Shown here: one piece after another, positions 1 through 9,126 of the stretch
Layout of the letters: each line of letters begins with the position of its first letter
How positions within the stretch are numbered: position 1 is the first letter of the stretch
Translations under genes and position numbers: made by a program
Assembly (NCBI RefSeq): GCF_030717995.2
Contig: NZ_CP157743.1
Coordinates: 868,001 to 932,000, forward strand
Direction of reading: 5' to 3'
Origin: Methylomarinum sp. Ch1-1
GTDB lineage: Bacteria; Pseudomonadota; Gammaproteobacteria; Methylococcales; Methylomonadaceae
Length of the DNA: 64,000 nt
Notes under the pieces: model-generated
Database searches by the model: none
The model's input: only the letters and a program-made list of their open reading frames with translations
What the model was told of the DNA's origin: nothing

Positions 1-737
1 CTCAGCAGCGCAATATCGTCGAGGTCTATCACAATATTCAGTTCGACATCGCCGAGGCGCGCACCTTGTTTGTGCAAGGGGATCTGAGCTTGCAGGAACT
101 GGCCGTCGCTGAAAGACGCTATATCAACGCCTGTCACGGCGTCCGCGCACAACTGAATCCGGAAAACCATAATCAGCGCGAAATTTTGCGGGAATTGGAT
201 GAAAAACTGGCCGACAAAGTCTTCTGTAATTTTTCCCTGTTCCAGTCGATGCCGGATATCTGGGGCATCGAGCAGATTTTTCCGATCATGCCGATACATC
301 GTTTGCAGGAGCGGCCACAGCGACGCGGGGTCATTCAGGATCTGACCTGTGATTCCGACGGCCGCATCGATCAGTATGTCGATCATCAGAACATCGAAAA
401 CACGCTGCCGATTCATCAGATTGAATCGGACCAAGCGTATTTGATCGGTTTTTTCATGCTGGGCGCCTATCAGGAAATTCTCGGCGATATGCACAATCTG
501 TTCGGCGATACCCATTCGTTCAATATCGAGCTGGATCAGAACGGTTATCACATCGGCGATTTTTTGGAAGGCGAACACGTCAGCGATTTATTGGACTATG
601 TCCATATCAACGTCGAGTCGCTGAAATCGACCTATTACGAAAAATTGCAGCAGAGTCACTTGAGCGACGAACAGCGGGAGTGTTATCTACAGGAGTTGAA
701 TGCCGGTTTGAAGGCTTACACTTATTTGGAGAAATAA
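1..737 (+). CDS. speA: Biosynthetic arginine decarboxylase, C-terminal part
   Basis: Decarboxylates arginine to agmatine, the first step of the agmatine route to putrescine, using PLP. The reading frame is open from the window edge and ends at TAA 735-737, so about 244 C-terminal residues are present and the start lies outside. The tail matches SpeA closely: a DIWGIEQIFPIMPI-type segment, the LTCDSDGRID segment, GFFMLGAYQEILGDMHNLFGDT and the final YTYLE signature. The next gene starts 1 nt after the stop, suggesting co-transcription. Nothing looks damaged in the visible part. Confidence 0.95.
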   Translation, partial: QQRNIVEVYHNIQFDIAEARTLFVQGDLSLQELAVAERRYINACHGVRAQLNPENHNQREILRELDEKLADKVFCNFSLFQSMPDIWGIEQIFPIMPIHRLQERPQRRGVIQDLTCDSDGRIDQYVDHQNIENTLPIHQIESDQAYLIGFFMLGAYQEILGDMHNLFGDTHSFNIELDQNGYHIGDFLEGEHVSDLLDYVHINVESLKSTYYEKLQQSHLSDEQRECYLQELNAGLKAYTYLEK

Positions 738-738
738 C

Positions 739-1596
739 ATGAAAGCGGGATTTATCGGATTGGGCGCGATGGGCATGGGCATGGCCCGCAATGTGGCGAA
801 AGCGGGCTTGCTGGCGGCGGTTTATAATCGCAGCGAACATAAAGCCCGGCAACTGGCGACAGAATTGGGCGTTGTGGCCAGCGATACGCCGGAACAATTG
901 GCCGAGCAGGTCGATGTGGTGTTGATTTGTGTCTCGGCCGATCAGGACGTGCTGGAAATGGTCAACGCGGTCGCGGCCGCGATCAAGCCCGGCGGCATCG
1001 TCGTCGACATGTCGACGGTCAGCATCGAAACGGCCAGGAAGGCGGCGGCGATGCTGGCGGAAAAGCGGGCGGCCTTTCTGGATGCGCCGGTTTCCGGCGG
1101 CGTCGAGGGCGCCGATAAAGGCACGTTGGCGATGATGGTCGGCGGCGAGGAGCAGGCGCTGGCGACGGTCAGGCCGGTGCTGGAAAGCATGGCGGCGCGC
1201 ATTATCCGTATGGGCCCTGCCGGCTCCGGTCAGGCGACCAAGGCGGTCAATCAAATCATGGCCGCCGGCATCAATCAGGCGGTGACCGAGGCCTTGGCTT
1301 TCGGTCAGGCCCAGGGACTGGAGATGGATAAGGTGGTTGAAGTGGTTTCCGGCGGCGCCGCCGGAAACTGGTTTTTACAGCATCGCGGTCCGACGATGAC
1401 GCGGGATATTTTCAAGCCGGGTTTCAAGGTCGCGCTGCATCACAAGGATTTAACCATTTGCCGGCAGATGGCCGAGCAAAGCGGCGTCGATTCGCCGTTA
1501 ACCGAGATGACGCTGGCCGATTACGAGAAATTGATGGCCGCAGACCATGGCGATGAGGATATTTCTGCGTTGTATCGTTTGAAACGGCCGAAATGA
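739..1596 (+). CDS. NAD(P)-dependent beta-hydroxyacid dehydrogenase (3-hydroxyisobutyrate / tartronate semialdehyde reductase family)
   Basis: A 285-residue oxidoreductase of the 6-phosphogluconate dehydrogenase-like superfamily. The N-terminus carries the Rossmann fingerprint GLGAMG at residues 7-12. The substrate-binding DAPVSGG segment follows near residue 115, and the catalytic-lysine segment GSGQATKAVNQ lies near 170. Members reduce or oxidise small beta-hydroxy acids such as 3-hydroxyisobutyrate, tartronate semialdehyde or succinic semialdehyde; sequence alone does not fix the substrate. The ATG lies 1 nt after the speA stop. Family certain, substrate open. Confidence 0.9.
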   Translation: MKAGFIGLGAMGMGMARNVAKAGLLAAVYNRSEHKARQLATELGVVASDTPEQLAEQVDVVLICVSADQDVLEMVNAVAAAIKPGGIVVDMSTVSIETARKAAAMLAEKRAAFLDAPVSGGVEGADKGTLAMMVGGEEQALATVRPVLESMAARIIRMGPAGSGQATKAVNQIMAAGINQAVTEALAFGQAQGLEMDKVVEVVSGGAAGNWFLQHRGPTMTRDIFKPGFKVALHHKDLTICRQMAEQSGVDSPLTEMTLADYEKLMAADHGDEDISALYRLKRPK

Positions 1597-1645
1597 TGGG
1601 CTCGCTTAACGCTTAAAGGCCCGGGGGCGGGCGCGCCGCGAACGG

Positions 1646-2131
1646 CTATTTACCGCAGCAGCGCTTGAATTTTTTGCCGCTGCCGCACGGACAGGGCGCG
1701 TTCCTGCCCTGATTGCTTTGTTGGCCGACCTTACCGACCGATTTGACCATGCCGTCCAGATACAGCCAACGGCCGGCTTTTTTGACGAAACGGCTGATCT
1801 CGTGCATCGCGTATTCTTCGCCTTCCAGCGTGTAATAGGCTTTGAATTCGACGATGCCTTTGCTGTCTTTTTCGCCGCCTTTCTTTTTGCCGACGATTTC
1901 CAGCCGGGTCCATTCGACGTCGCCCTCCTTGGAGAAATCGATGCCGTCCGGTCGTTTGCCGCTGTCCCACGTTTCCAGCAGATAGCTTTCGTTATGCTGA
2001 GCATAAGCGGTGAAGCGGGAGCGCATCAATGCTTCGGCCGTCGCCGCCGATCGTGCGCCGGAATGCAATTGCGCGCAGCATTGTTCTTTGTCGATGTTCG
2101 AGCCGCAAAGGCATAAGGAGTCGCTGGACAT
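1646..2131 (-). CDS. ychJ: YchJ family protein with N- and C-terminal SEC-C motifs
   Basis: A 161-residue protein with a cysteine-rich SEC-C-like motif at the N-terminus (CLCGS...CC) and a canonical C-terminal SEC-C zinc motif (APCPCGSGKKFKRCC). Between them is the YchJ middle domain with an RSRFTAY segment. SEC-C motifs bind zinc and, in SecA, mediate SecB or ribosome contact; the role of YchJ itself is not established. It is convergent with the dehydrogenase to its left and ends about 50 nt from it. Length and both motifs fit the family. Confidence 0.92.
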   Translation of the reverse strand: MSSDSLCLCGSNIDKEQCCAQLHSGARSAATAEALMRSRFTAYAQHNESYLLETWDSGKRPDGIDFSKEGDVEWTRLEIVGKKKGGEKDSKGIVEFKAYYTLEGEEYAMHEISRFVKKAGRWLYLDGMVKSVGKVGQQSNQGRNAPCPCGSGKKFKRCCGK

Positions 2132-2232
2132 GGAGTAAAACGGAATTCTTGCAAAGCCGGCAAGTTTACCTTAACGGTCACAAGTTAGCCACATCGATGG
2201 CAGCATCAGTTTGAGCATTTTTGCTGTGTTTA

Positions 2233-2403
2233 GGGCATGGGGTGTGTCTGTCGAGGAGCGCCGTTCACCCAGCACCTAAATTATTCTGGAATGTAAAATA
2301 TAGTCCAGTAGACATGGAATTTAGGTGCTGGGTGAACCCATCCCTGGGGGCTTGACGGCAGCATCCTTGCTGCCGACATCCTCGCCAGACACACCCCATG
2401 CCC
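2233..2403. repeat. Palindromic two-stem repeat, copy 1, interrupted by a MITE
   Basis: The outer arms gggcatggggtgtgtctg (from 2233) and its complement (ending 2403) pair over 25 bp with one mismatch. Inside, an inner 7-bp stem CGGCAGC (2356-2362) / GCTGCCG (2369-2375) is separated from the left arm by a linker beginning gcgccgt. The same architecture with different stem sequences occurs near 19.2, 43.1 and 43.4/44.9 kb. A 73-bp MITE sits in the linker at 2264-2336. The bases just left of the palindrome (from 2209) are shared with the copy at 47513. Confidence 0.8.
2264..2336. mobile_element. 73-bp MITE with IS630-family termini
   Basis: Perfect 19-bp terminal inverted repeats (ttcacccagcacctaaatt at 2264-2282 and its complement at 2318-2336) bound a 35-bp AT-rich centre with no coding capacity. 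The outer 18 bp are identical to the ends of the IS630-family element at 43473-44864, so this is a non-autonomous derivative that its transposase could move. It sits in the linker of palindromic repeat copy 1. A degenerate sibling lies at 47563-47631. Confidence 0.85.
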
Positions 2404-2559
2404 TTTTTGAACGCCAAAGTGGGAATTGCTGCATCGATGGACATGAGCGCATGCCGGGATGTCGCCGACGGAGCACCGTAGGTCACGATGCCCGCGCCCT
2501 TGCGCCATGGCATTTCAACCCGCCGGCTTTCTAAGTCCTCGGCCCTCCGCGCGAATAAC

Positions 2560-3183
<624 letters not shown>

Positions 3184-3272
3184 TTATTATTCGATAATTT
3201 GGCTTTGCTCGCGCATTGAAAATCTGCAATCAAAAATAATCAATAGCCAGTATGGTTCGCTCCACAGCATCG

Positions 3273-3297
3273 GTAGGGTATGCATTGCGTAACCTAC
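3273..3297. repeat. GTAGGGT-type dispersed palindrome, left of island
   Basis: A short imperfect palindrome running from gtagggt to aacctac. An inverted, near-identical copy lies at 19426-19448 on the far side of the island, and a related unit at 60769. The 211-bp gene-free interval 3184-3394 holds nothing else I recognise; an open frame across it on the minus strand merely translates this repeat and the end of the neighbouring gene. Confidence 0.55.
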
Positions 3298-3394
3298 GAG
3301 GCCAAGCCATATGATAGCAGTTTTGGTGTTGAGCGGGTAAGCGCGACTCGGTCCCTCGTCACTGTTCCGGTTATAGCGACGATAAAGCCTCATA

Positions 3395-4627
3395 TCATCC
3401 CAGCTCCTGATCGATCCTAGAAAGCTCATCTAGTGCTTGATCTTCCATCACTTGCAATACAAACATCTCATAGCCAAACTCACCAAGATATTGCTCGTAG
3501 AGCGCGACCTCACGGGCAAGATCTTGTAGCGCCGCCGAGTTCGGCAGGCTGTTTTGAAGCGCTGCAACGCGTGCCTTAAGCGGCAGGTAATAATCGAGCC
3601 AAGCTTGCTCACTCAAGGTGAAGTGGCTTAATACCACATAACCTGCCTTTTCCATTTGGCTGATACGCGTGGCTACGGTTTGTATGTCTGGGTATTCCTG
3701 TCGCCAAAAATCTAATGCTGCTTGGCTTGAGGTATTCGTTAACCACACCAAATCACTGAGCACCAAACAGCCTCGATTTTGCAACAGCGGTCGCCACTGG
3801 GTAAGGGCGTTTTTAACGCCCATGATGTATGCCGACCCCTCGGCCCAAATCAGGTCAAAGCTTTTTGGCGCAAAAGGTAATTCCGCCATACTGGCGCACT
3901 GCGTGGTAACGCGCTCCGCTAAGCCCTGTTCTGTTAATCTCTGCGCTAACTGACTTAGTGCGTTAAGTTCATTATCCACCGCGATCACCCGGGCTTGGGT
4001 GTGCTGTGCCAACAGGGTGGTCGAAAACCCTTTTCCACAACCGATATCCACGGCCTTGGTTGGTGTTGTGGGTAATAGCTGCAACGCTTTTAAAGAGTCT
4101 TCTTCCGTCCCTGGTCCCCAGCGCTCCAAGGGCTGGTATACGGTCATAAAGTCGGCCACGTATTGATCGTGTTCATTCATATCTTTCGACAACCAATTCA
4201 AATGCAGGGCCTGTTTTTCATTAAAGCCTTGCTGCTTTAACCAATCCAGATGGGCATCTGGTGCTAATTTATCGGTCTGTTGATGCCAAGGACGCAGCAA
4301 GCCTTCACCCAGCAAGGCCGCTAACAAATCGCGCGCCTGCTGTTTTTGGGCAATGTCTTCATCCAATTGTTGTAAGCGTTTTTTAAGCACAGCGCGTTCA
4401 ACTTTGCTGCCTAAGCAGGCCTTACACTCCTTGAGTGTCAGGCCGCCTGCTTGCAGTTGTTGCAGTAAATACAGCCGCTGAACATCTTTATCGAGGTACA
4501 GCCGATAGCCGTTGGTTTGGCGTGTCCCATGTAATACCCCTTGTTTCTCGTAGTAGAGCAAGGTTGAGCGCGACAGTCCCACTTTTTTCGGCCAATTCAG
4601 AAATGCGATACACAGATAAAACTCCAA
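3395..4627 (-). CDS. MerR-family regulator fused to a SAM-dependent methyltransferase (probable N-terminal frameshift)
   Basis: A 410-residue protein. The N-terminus is a MerR winged helix (VGLSRSTLLYYEKQGVL, then TNGYRLY) with a coiled-coil linker to about residue 105. A class I methyltransferase follows, with SAM-binding motif AVDIGCGKG at 192-200. This architecture could let a SAM-binding or small-molecule signal control transcription; the target is unknown. The start is suspect: the usual first helix (YRISELA) is in another frame from GTG at 4613 and joins this frame only if one A is removed from the A6 run (T6 on the plus strand, 4583-4588). The alternative is TTG at 4627. Domains certain, start uncertain. 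Confidence 0.8.
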   Translation of the reverse strand: MEFYLCIAFLNWPKKVGLSRSTLLYYEKQGVLHGTRQTNGYRLYLDKDVQRLYLLQQLQAGGLTLKECKACLGSKVERAVLKKRLQQLDEDIAQKQQARDLLAALLGEGLLRPWHQQTDKLAPDAHLDWLKQQGFNEKQALHLNWLSKDMNEHDQYVADFMTVYQPLERWGPGTEEDSLKALQLLPTTPTKAVDIGCGKGFSTTLLAQHTQARVIAVDNELNALSQLAQRLTEQGLAERVTTQCASMAELPFAPKSFDLIWAEGSAYIMGVKNALTQWRPLLQNRGCLVLSDLVWLTNTSSQAALDFWRQEYPDIQTVATRISQMEKAGYVVLSHFTLSEQAWLDYYLPLKARVAALQNSLPNSAALQDLAREVALYEQYLGEFGYEMFVLQVMEDQALDELSRIDQELG

Positions 4628-4772
4628 AGTTGACTCAAACTGACCAAATTTTTAATGACGATAAACTATGAAGTTATAGACAGGTCAAATGGTCTTGGCA
4701 AAAAATAGCGGTAAACATGAATTTGCTTTCGATTGGCTGAGAAACTGAAGCAGATCAAGATACTTACTTTGT

Positions 4773-4815
4773 AGGTCTACAGATTGTTACCAATAAGGTA
4801 ACTTTGTGTAGACCT
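4773..4815 (-). terminator. Long hairpin downstream of the DUF4143 ATPase gene
   Basis: Two nested perfect stems: aggtctaca (4773-4781) with tgtagacct (4807-4815), and gttacc (4786-4791) with ggtaac (4797-4802). The hairpin begins 23 nt past the stop of the minus-strand ATPase gene. No clear U-tract follows, so a factor-independent terminator is only one possibility; an mRNA-end stabilising hairpin is another. Confidence 0.4.
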
Positions 4816-4838
4816 TTAGGTGATAGGAAAAGAAGCTG

Positions 4839-6152
4839 TCAACATCTCAGCGGCAAATACTGGGTAAAGTACAAGGGCATCACGATATTGGTTTGTTCTA
4901 GCTTTGAGGAACCTTGCGTTCCCGTTAACTTAAACGTTTTATTTGGTGAGCACTTTTCAATGTAGGACGCCAGCGATTTAGCTCGCGTGCGTTTGCCGCT
5001 TTTTACTTCGACAGGGACGATATGTCCTTCATCCGTTGCTAAAATAAATTCGATTTCGGCGCGGGCGTCATTCCAGGAATAACTTGGGTCAACGCCAATG
5101 GCGGTGAGTTCTTGTTGCACAAAATTTTCAGCAACGTAACCTTTATATTCGTAGTTTTGCTGTTTGATTTCCTTATAACTGCTACCCAGCATATGATTGA
5201 GCAAGCCCACATCAAACAAAAATAGTTTTACCATATTCTCTTTTTTATAGGCCGCCAGAGGCGATTTCGGCAACCCTTCAATGGGGTAGTTCGGCAAGGC
5301 TAAGTGGCAACAGGTAAGCCAATGGATTGCGGTTTCAAAATCGCTGTAGCGAGACTTGCGCTCATGAACGTGCTTAAATTTAAAGCGTTTAACGGATTCA
5401 TCGGCAACCAGCGATAATTGTGATGGAATACTATTAAACACCGATTCAATCACTGTGGCATCGACCTTGCCCGCGTATTTACCAAAATCGCGGCGATAGC
5501 CTTCAACTAAATCAGCATGAATTTTAGAGACTTTTTCAACACGTTCTAAAATGCTCGATTCTTTATATTGATACCAAGCAGAAATTGCTTCCGGCATGCC
5601 ACCCGTAAAAAAGTAGTCCGTCAGTTTATCCATCAGTTTAGTGTGTACTGCCGGTGTGCTTGCTTGGCTATCAAAGGCTTTGATCAGCGCCTGTTCCTTT
5701 GATGCATAAATAAATTCTTGGAAGGTTAGTGGTCGTAAATTGTATTGTTCCACCTTGCCAACTGGAAAGGTATTGAGCAAACCAATGTTCGAGCCGCTGG
5801 CCGCGACAAAATAGGACGGTGCTTTTTCGGCAAAATACTTTAGTGAGGTAACGGCGCGTTCACATTCGCCAATTTCATCTAAGATCAGCAGATCCGTTTC
5901 TGGGTTGAACGTCTGGTTGGTCAGTAGCTCAATGTTCATTAACAGTTCGTCAGGTGACAGTGAGCCATCGAACGCTTCTTTGTAGGCAGGGTTTTCAAGA
6001 AAGTCGATACGAAGGATGTTGGCAAAGGTGTTACCAAACAACTCTTGCAGCAGATAAGTTTTACCCGTTTGCCTAGCGCCATCGATCAATAATGGCTTAC
6101 GCATAGGTTGGTTTTTCCATGCAATTAGGGCGTTGAGTAAGGTGCGCTGCAT
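4839..6152 (-). CDS. AAA-type ATPase with DUF4143 C-terminal domain
   Basis: A 437-residue protein with Walker A GARQTGKT at residues 25-32, Walker B LLILDEIGE near 97-105, and sensor-like AASGSNIGLL. The C-terminal DUF4143 half includes the ENFVQQEL segment and a PD-(D/E)xK-like strand (PVEVKSG). Such stand-alone ATPases are common in mobile regions of bacteria and archaea; their function is not established. The gene lies on the minus strand inside the island, oriented like the MerR-methyltransferase gene. A strong inverted repeat just upstream of the start may control it. Confidence 0.88.
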   Translation of the reverse strand: MQRTLLNALIAWKNQPMRKPLLIDGARQTGKTYLLQELFGNTFANILRIDFLENPAYKEAFDGSLSPDELLMNIELLTNQTFNPETDLLILDEIGECERAVTSLKYFAEKAPSYFVAASGSNIGLLNTFPVGKVEQYNLRPLTFQEFIYASKEQALIKAFDSQASTPAVHTKLMDKLTDYFFTGGMPEAISAWYQYKESSILERVEKVSKIHADLVEGYRRDFGKYAGKVDATVIESVFNSIPSQLSLVADESVKRFKFKHVHERKSRYSDFETAIHWLTCCHLALPNYPIEGLPKSPLAAYKKENMVKLFLFDVGLLNHMLGSSYKEIKQQNYEYKGYVAENFVQQELTAIGVDPSYSWNDARAEIEFILATDEGHIVPVEVKSGKRTRAKSLASYIEKCSPNKTFKLTGTQGSSKLEQTNIVMPLYFTQYLPLRC

Positions 6153-6204
6153 TGTCTTTTCCTGTCAATAAGATCGTTAACCGGTCAATACTATAACCTA
6201 TCCA

Positions 6205-6260
6205 ACACTTTTATGCGCAAAAAAGTGTGAAATTTTACATTTTCATGCGCATAAAAGTGT
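6205..6260. promoter_or_regulatory. Inverted repeat upstream of the DUF4143 ATPase gene
   Basis: A perfect 14-bp inverted repeat, acacttttatgcgc (6205-6218) and its complement (6247-6260), with a 28-bp AT-rich spacer. A third related half-site (gcgcaaaaaagtgt) overlaps the left arm at 6215-6228. It lies 52 nt upstream of the minus-strand ATPase start, where a regulator would bind. The rest of the 430-bp interval to the alpA-type gene contains an open frame at 6332-6550 with several Cys codons that I do not recognise. Confidence 0.55.
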
Positions 6261-6582
6261 TTTTGCGCTCGCTTTGTCTTTAGCTCGGCAGTATTCATAG
6301 TTTCACTTTTATCCTCGATTTCTCACTTCATTTGTTCACAAGCCGCACACCACCCCTTGGGCATCTGGGGCAGTATGGGCAAAGTCTCAAACCATCTCGC
6401 TTTGCCATCACTCAACCATGCCCACAATGCTCTTATTGCTTGGGGCATTGTTTAAAAACTGGGACAGGTGGTTACCTATACCCTCAGAAAGCTGCAAGAT
6501 CTTGGCATTTATCTGCCTACCGCGTCCGTTTAGTGCTGGCAAACTCCTAACTGAACTTAACAGATCAGTGAGGAAACAAAGA

Positions 6583-6855
6583 ATGAACCCAACTACTCAA
6601 CCTTTTACAGCTCAATCAGCCGCAGCATCATCGTCCACAACAGCAACAGGCCAAGGCCGCCAGCAGCGTATTTTGCGTTTGCCTGAGGTTAAGGCTAAAA
6701 CCGGCTTTGGCCGAAGTACCATTTATGCCTTGATGGCCAACGGTGAATTTCCGCATTCCATTCGTATTGGGGCTCGTGCCGTGGGTTGGTTAGAAAGCGA
6801 TATCGATCAGTGGATTGAAACACGCCTTGCCGGTGCCGCATATGGCCGTGGGTAA
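6583..6855 (+). CDS. AlpA-family excisionase/regulator
   Basis: A 90-residue protein whose middle matches the AlpA/MerR-like helix-turn-helix (LPEVKAKTGFGRSTIYALMANGEFP), followed by the usual WLESDIDQWIETR ending. AlpA proteins activate excision or early genes of P4-type integrative elements. ATG 6583 is chosen for its GAGGAAAC ribosome-binding site 6-13 nt upstream; the in-frame upstream extension is low-complexity and has no good site. It overlaps the start of the DUF927 gene, a pairing seen in many genomic islands. No integrase gene is present in the window. Confidence 0.85.
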   Translation: MNPTTQPFTAQSAAASSSTTATGQGRQQRILRLPEVKAKTGFGRSTIYALMANGEFPHSIRIGARAVGWLESDIDQWIETRLAGAAYGRG

Positions 6856-8476
6856 TACATCAACATCTAACTTGCCAACCCACAGTGCCATGAATAGCGC
6901 CATGAATAGCGCCCTAAACAGCAACACGCCAACATTGCCGCCGTTACCGGCTGGTTTTGCCTACAACGCGCAAAACTGGCTGGTGATGCAACCGGCAGGG
7001 CAAGATAGCCCAATCAAAATCTGCTCTTGGCTGCAAGTAGCCGCACGTACCCGTGACCCACAAGGGGACAACTACGGCTATTTGCTGAACTGGTTAGACG
7101 ATGATAACCGCCATCGCTACTGGGCCATGCCTGCGGAGCTATTGGCAGGAGATGGCAGCGAGTACCGCCGAATTTTACTCAGTCGAGGCATGCGCCTAAG
7201 CAACAGCGTAAAAGCGCGGCAGTTACTCTCGCTGTTTATTCAGCAAATGGGCGAACTGGCCACCCAAAAAGCCATTAGTGTGAACTGCATAGGCTGGCAC
7301 CACAGCGCCTATGTGCATCCGCGCACTACTTTTTACCCAAGCCAACAAGCCGAAAGCCCGCGTATGGTGCTGCAAACCATGCACCCCATCGAAGGGTTTA
7401 TCCAACGAGGCAGCAGCGACAGTTGGCGACAACAGGTTGGCCGTTATTGTCTGGATAATCCGCTGTTAATGGTGGGCGTCTGTGCTGCGCTATCTGCGCC
7501 ATTACTGCATCTATGTGGTGGTGTGGATGGTTTTGGTTTACACCTCTACGGTGCCAGCAGTACCGGTAAAACCGCTGCGCTGTATCCGGCGTTATCCGTT
7601 TGGGGCGAACTCAATCAACTGCGCCATAGTTGGCGTGCCACTGCCAACGGTTTAGAAGGCACCGCCTTGGCCCATAACGATGCCTTACTCGCGCTCGATG
7701 AAATGGGCGAGGTGGACCCAAAAGAAGCGGGCGATGTCGCCTACATGCTTGCCAATGGCCAAGGTAAAACCCGCGCGGGCAAGTACGGTGAAATGCGCTT
7801 ACCCGCCCGTTGGCGCTTGGTGTTTTTATCTACCGGAGAAGTTACCTTAGAAAGCCACCTCGCCAGCATAGGTAAGCGCGTGAAAGCAGGACAGCAAGTG
7901 CGAGTGATCGATCTTAGTGCTGATGCTGGTGCGCAAATGGGCGTATTTAATCACAGTCACGGTATGAATGCGGCCGATTTAGCCGATCATCTAAAACAGC
8001 AAAGCCGCCAACATTACGGCACCTTAGCCTTGGATTGGTTAAGGTATATAACTGAGCATAGCGAACAGGTTCGCCCCGTTTTCCAAGCCGTACGCCAACG
8101 TTTTTTAGCCAGCTTACCCTCTGAGGCAGATGGCCAAGTGCACCGAGTAGCAGAAAAGTTTGCCTTACTGGCCAGCGCGGGGCTGTTAGCCATTCAAGCC
8201 AAAGTGCTAGATTGGCCAGGCCAAAACGTAGAAGCGGCCTGTTTAACCCAGCTCAATCAATGGATACTCGCCCGCGGTGGTGTCGCTGCCAATGAAGACC
8301 AACAAGCCATTCGCCAGGTGCGCAGCTTTATTGAGCAACATGGCGAAAGTCGCTTCACCCCTAAACAAACAGGCTACAGCAGCCAAGTACGCCAACGGGC
8401 TGGTTGGATCGATACCCCCCACAAACCCTATACCTGTTTTACCCAACCGGCTGGCGCGAAGCCACCGAAGGCTTAA
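6842..8476 (+). CDS. DUF927-domain protein of an integrative element (3' frameshift)
   Basis: About 544 residues. A P-loop (LYGASSTGKTAA) near residue 240 and a Walker B-like LLALDEMGEV near 290 mark the DUF927 helicase/primase-like ATPase found in phage satellites and islands. The ATG at 6842 lies inside the end of the alpA-type gene; a TTG further up is possible. The frame ends early at 8476. The expected C-terminus (LYLFYPTGWREATEGL onward) continues in another frame to 8616, and the switch maps to a C6 run at 8415-8420. One extra C, or two fewer, restores a full-length protein. Confidence 0.82.
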   Translation: MAVGNTSTSNLPTHSAMNSAMNSALNSNTPTLPPLPAGFAYNAQNWLVMQPAGQDSPIKICSWLQVAARTRDPQGDNYGYLLNWLDDDNRHRYWAMPAELLAGDGSEYRRILLSRGMRLSNSVKARQLLSLFIQQMGELATQKAISVNCIGWHHSAYVHPRTTFYPSQQAESPRMVLQTMHPIEGFIQRGSSDSWRQQVGRYCLDNPLLMVGVCAALSAPLLHLCGGVDGFGLHLYGASSTGKTAALYPALSVWGELNQLRHSWRATANGLEGTALAHNDALLALDEMGEVDPKEAGDVAYMLANGQGKTRAGKYGEMRLPARWRLVFLSTGEVTLESHLASIGKRVKAGQQVRVIDLSADAGAQMGVFNHSHGMNAADLADHLKQQSRQHYGTLALDWLRYITEHSEQVRPVFQAVRQRFLASLPSEADGQVHRVAEKFALLASAGLLAIQAKVLDWPGQNVEAACLTQLNQWILARGGVAANEDQQAIRQVRSFIEQHGESRFTPKQTGYSSQVRQRAGWIDTPHKPYTCFTQPAGAKPPKA

Positions 8477-8616
8477 GCCCAGAGCGCGCCGCCAAAGCCC
8501 TTATGGCCGCAGGCTACCTCGTGCCCGATGGCAACCGGCCGCAGCGCAAAGTCAGCCTGCCCGACAACACCCACCCACGGATGTACTGTGTCAAAGGCAG
8601 CATCTTGGATGACTAG
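8421..8616 (+). pseudogene. Frameshifted C-terminus of the DUF927 gene
   Basis: About 65 codons with a typical DUF927 ending (GLSPERAAKALMAAGYLVPDG) and terminal TAG at 8614-8616. There is no start codon or ribosome-binding site of its own, and it directly continues the upstream gene after the C6 run, so it is read as that gene's displaced tail and not as a separate gene. Confidence 0.7.
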
Positions 8617-8731
8617 CTAAGCGGACGACCAATCAAGTACAGCCTTGTCACCTTTCAGTGCACCGCCAGTAAACGCAGGTGTTTGGCCTTAGTTGCAGTT
8701 CCACACAGACAACACCGCTAGAGTCATTACA

Positions 8732-8748
8732 GTGTACTGCTAGTACAC
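8732..8748. promoter_or_regulatory. Small palindrome in the intergenic region before the XRE gene
   Basis: gtgtact (8732-8738) and agtacac (8742-8748) form a 7-bp inverted repeat with a 3-bp spacer. A second palindrome, tcaact-N6-agttga, lies at 8796-8813, about 80 nt before the XRE start. Either could be an operator for that regulator. The remainder of 8617-8892 has no recognised feature. Confidence 0.35.
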
Positions 8749-8892
8749 CAATAACCAGCGATGTACCAATAGCTAACGAACCCAATTATTTGGTTTCAAC
8801 TCAAATAAGTTGAGAAAAATCATAATCGTGGTAGGATAAGCAACAGTGATAAAACCCAAAGTTTATGGTTAAAAAAACACCGTGGAGAGAGC

Positions 8893-9117
8893 ATGATCCG
8901 CTGCCACCTAGCTCGTTTAATGGGCGAACGAAAAATGCGCATTAGCGACGTGATGCGAGAAACCGGCCTAAGCCGCACCACCATCACGCTACTTTACAAA
9001 GAAACCGCGCTAAAGGTGGACTTAGAGGCGCTCGATAAACTGTGCGTGCTGTTTGACTGTGAAATACACCATATTCTGGAACGTGTACCGGCCATCGGGC
9101 ATACGTCAAAAAATTAA
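8893..9117 (+). CDS. XRE-family helix-turn-helix regulator
   Basis: A 74-residue single-domain regulator of the Cro/CI type (LMGERKMRISDVMRETGLSRTTITLLYKE, then LDALDKLCVLFDCE-like helix 4-5). It starts 10 nt after a GGAGAG site and ends 9 nt before the R-M gene, so it probably leads and controls that operon. Small XRE proteins often act as controller proteins that delay restriction; that role is inferred from position. Confidence 0.88.
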   Translation: MIRCHLARLMGERKMRISDVMRETGLSRTTITLLYKETALKVDLEALDKLCVLFDCEIHHILERVPAIGHTSKN

Positions 9118-9126
9118 GGACCCCAA

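Noticed and set aside
2264-2336. Short palindrome taken as a terminator for ychJ or gmk
   Set aside because: Both ends match the IS630 termini base for base, and it interrupts a larger palindrome, so a MITE explains it better.
3187-3429. 80-codon open frame on the minus strand
   Set aside because: It overlaps the MerR-methyltransferase end and translates the GTAGGGT repeat; no family resemblance or start signal.
6332-6550. 72-codon Cys-rich open frame before alpA
   Set aside because: No ribosome-binding site or recognised family; only mentioned in the intergenic description.
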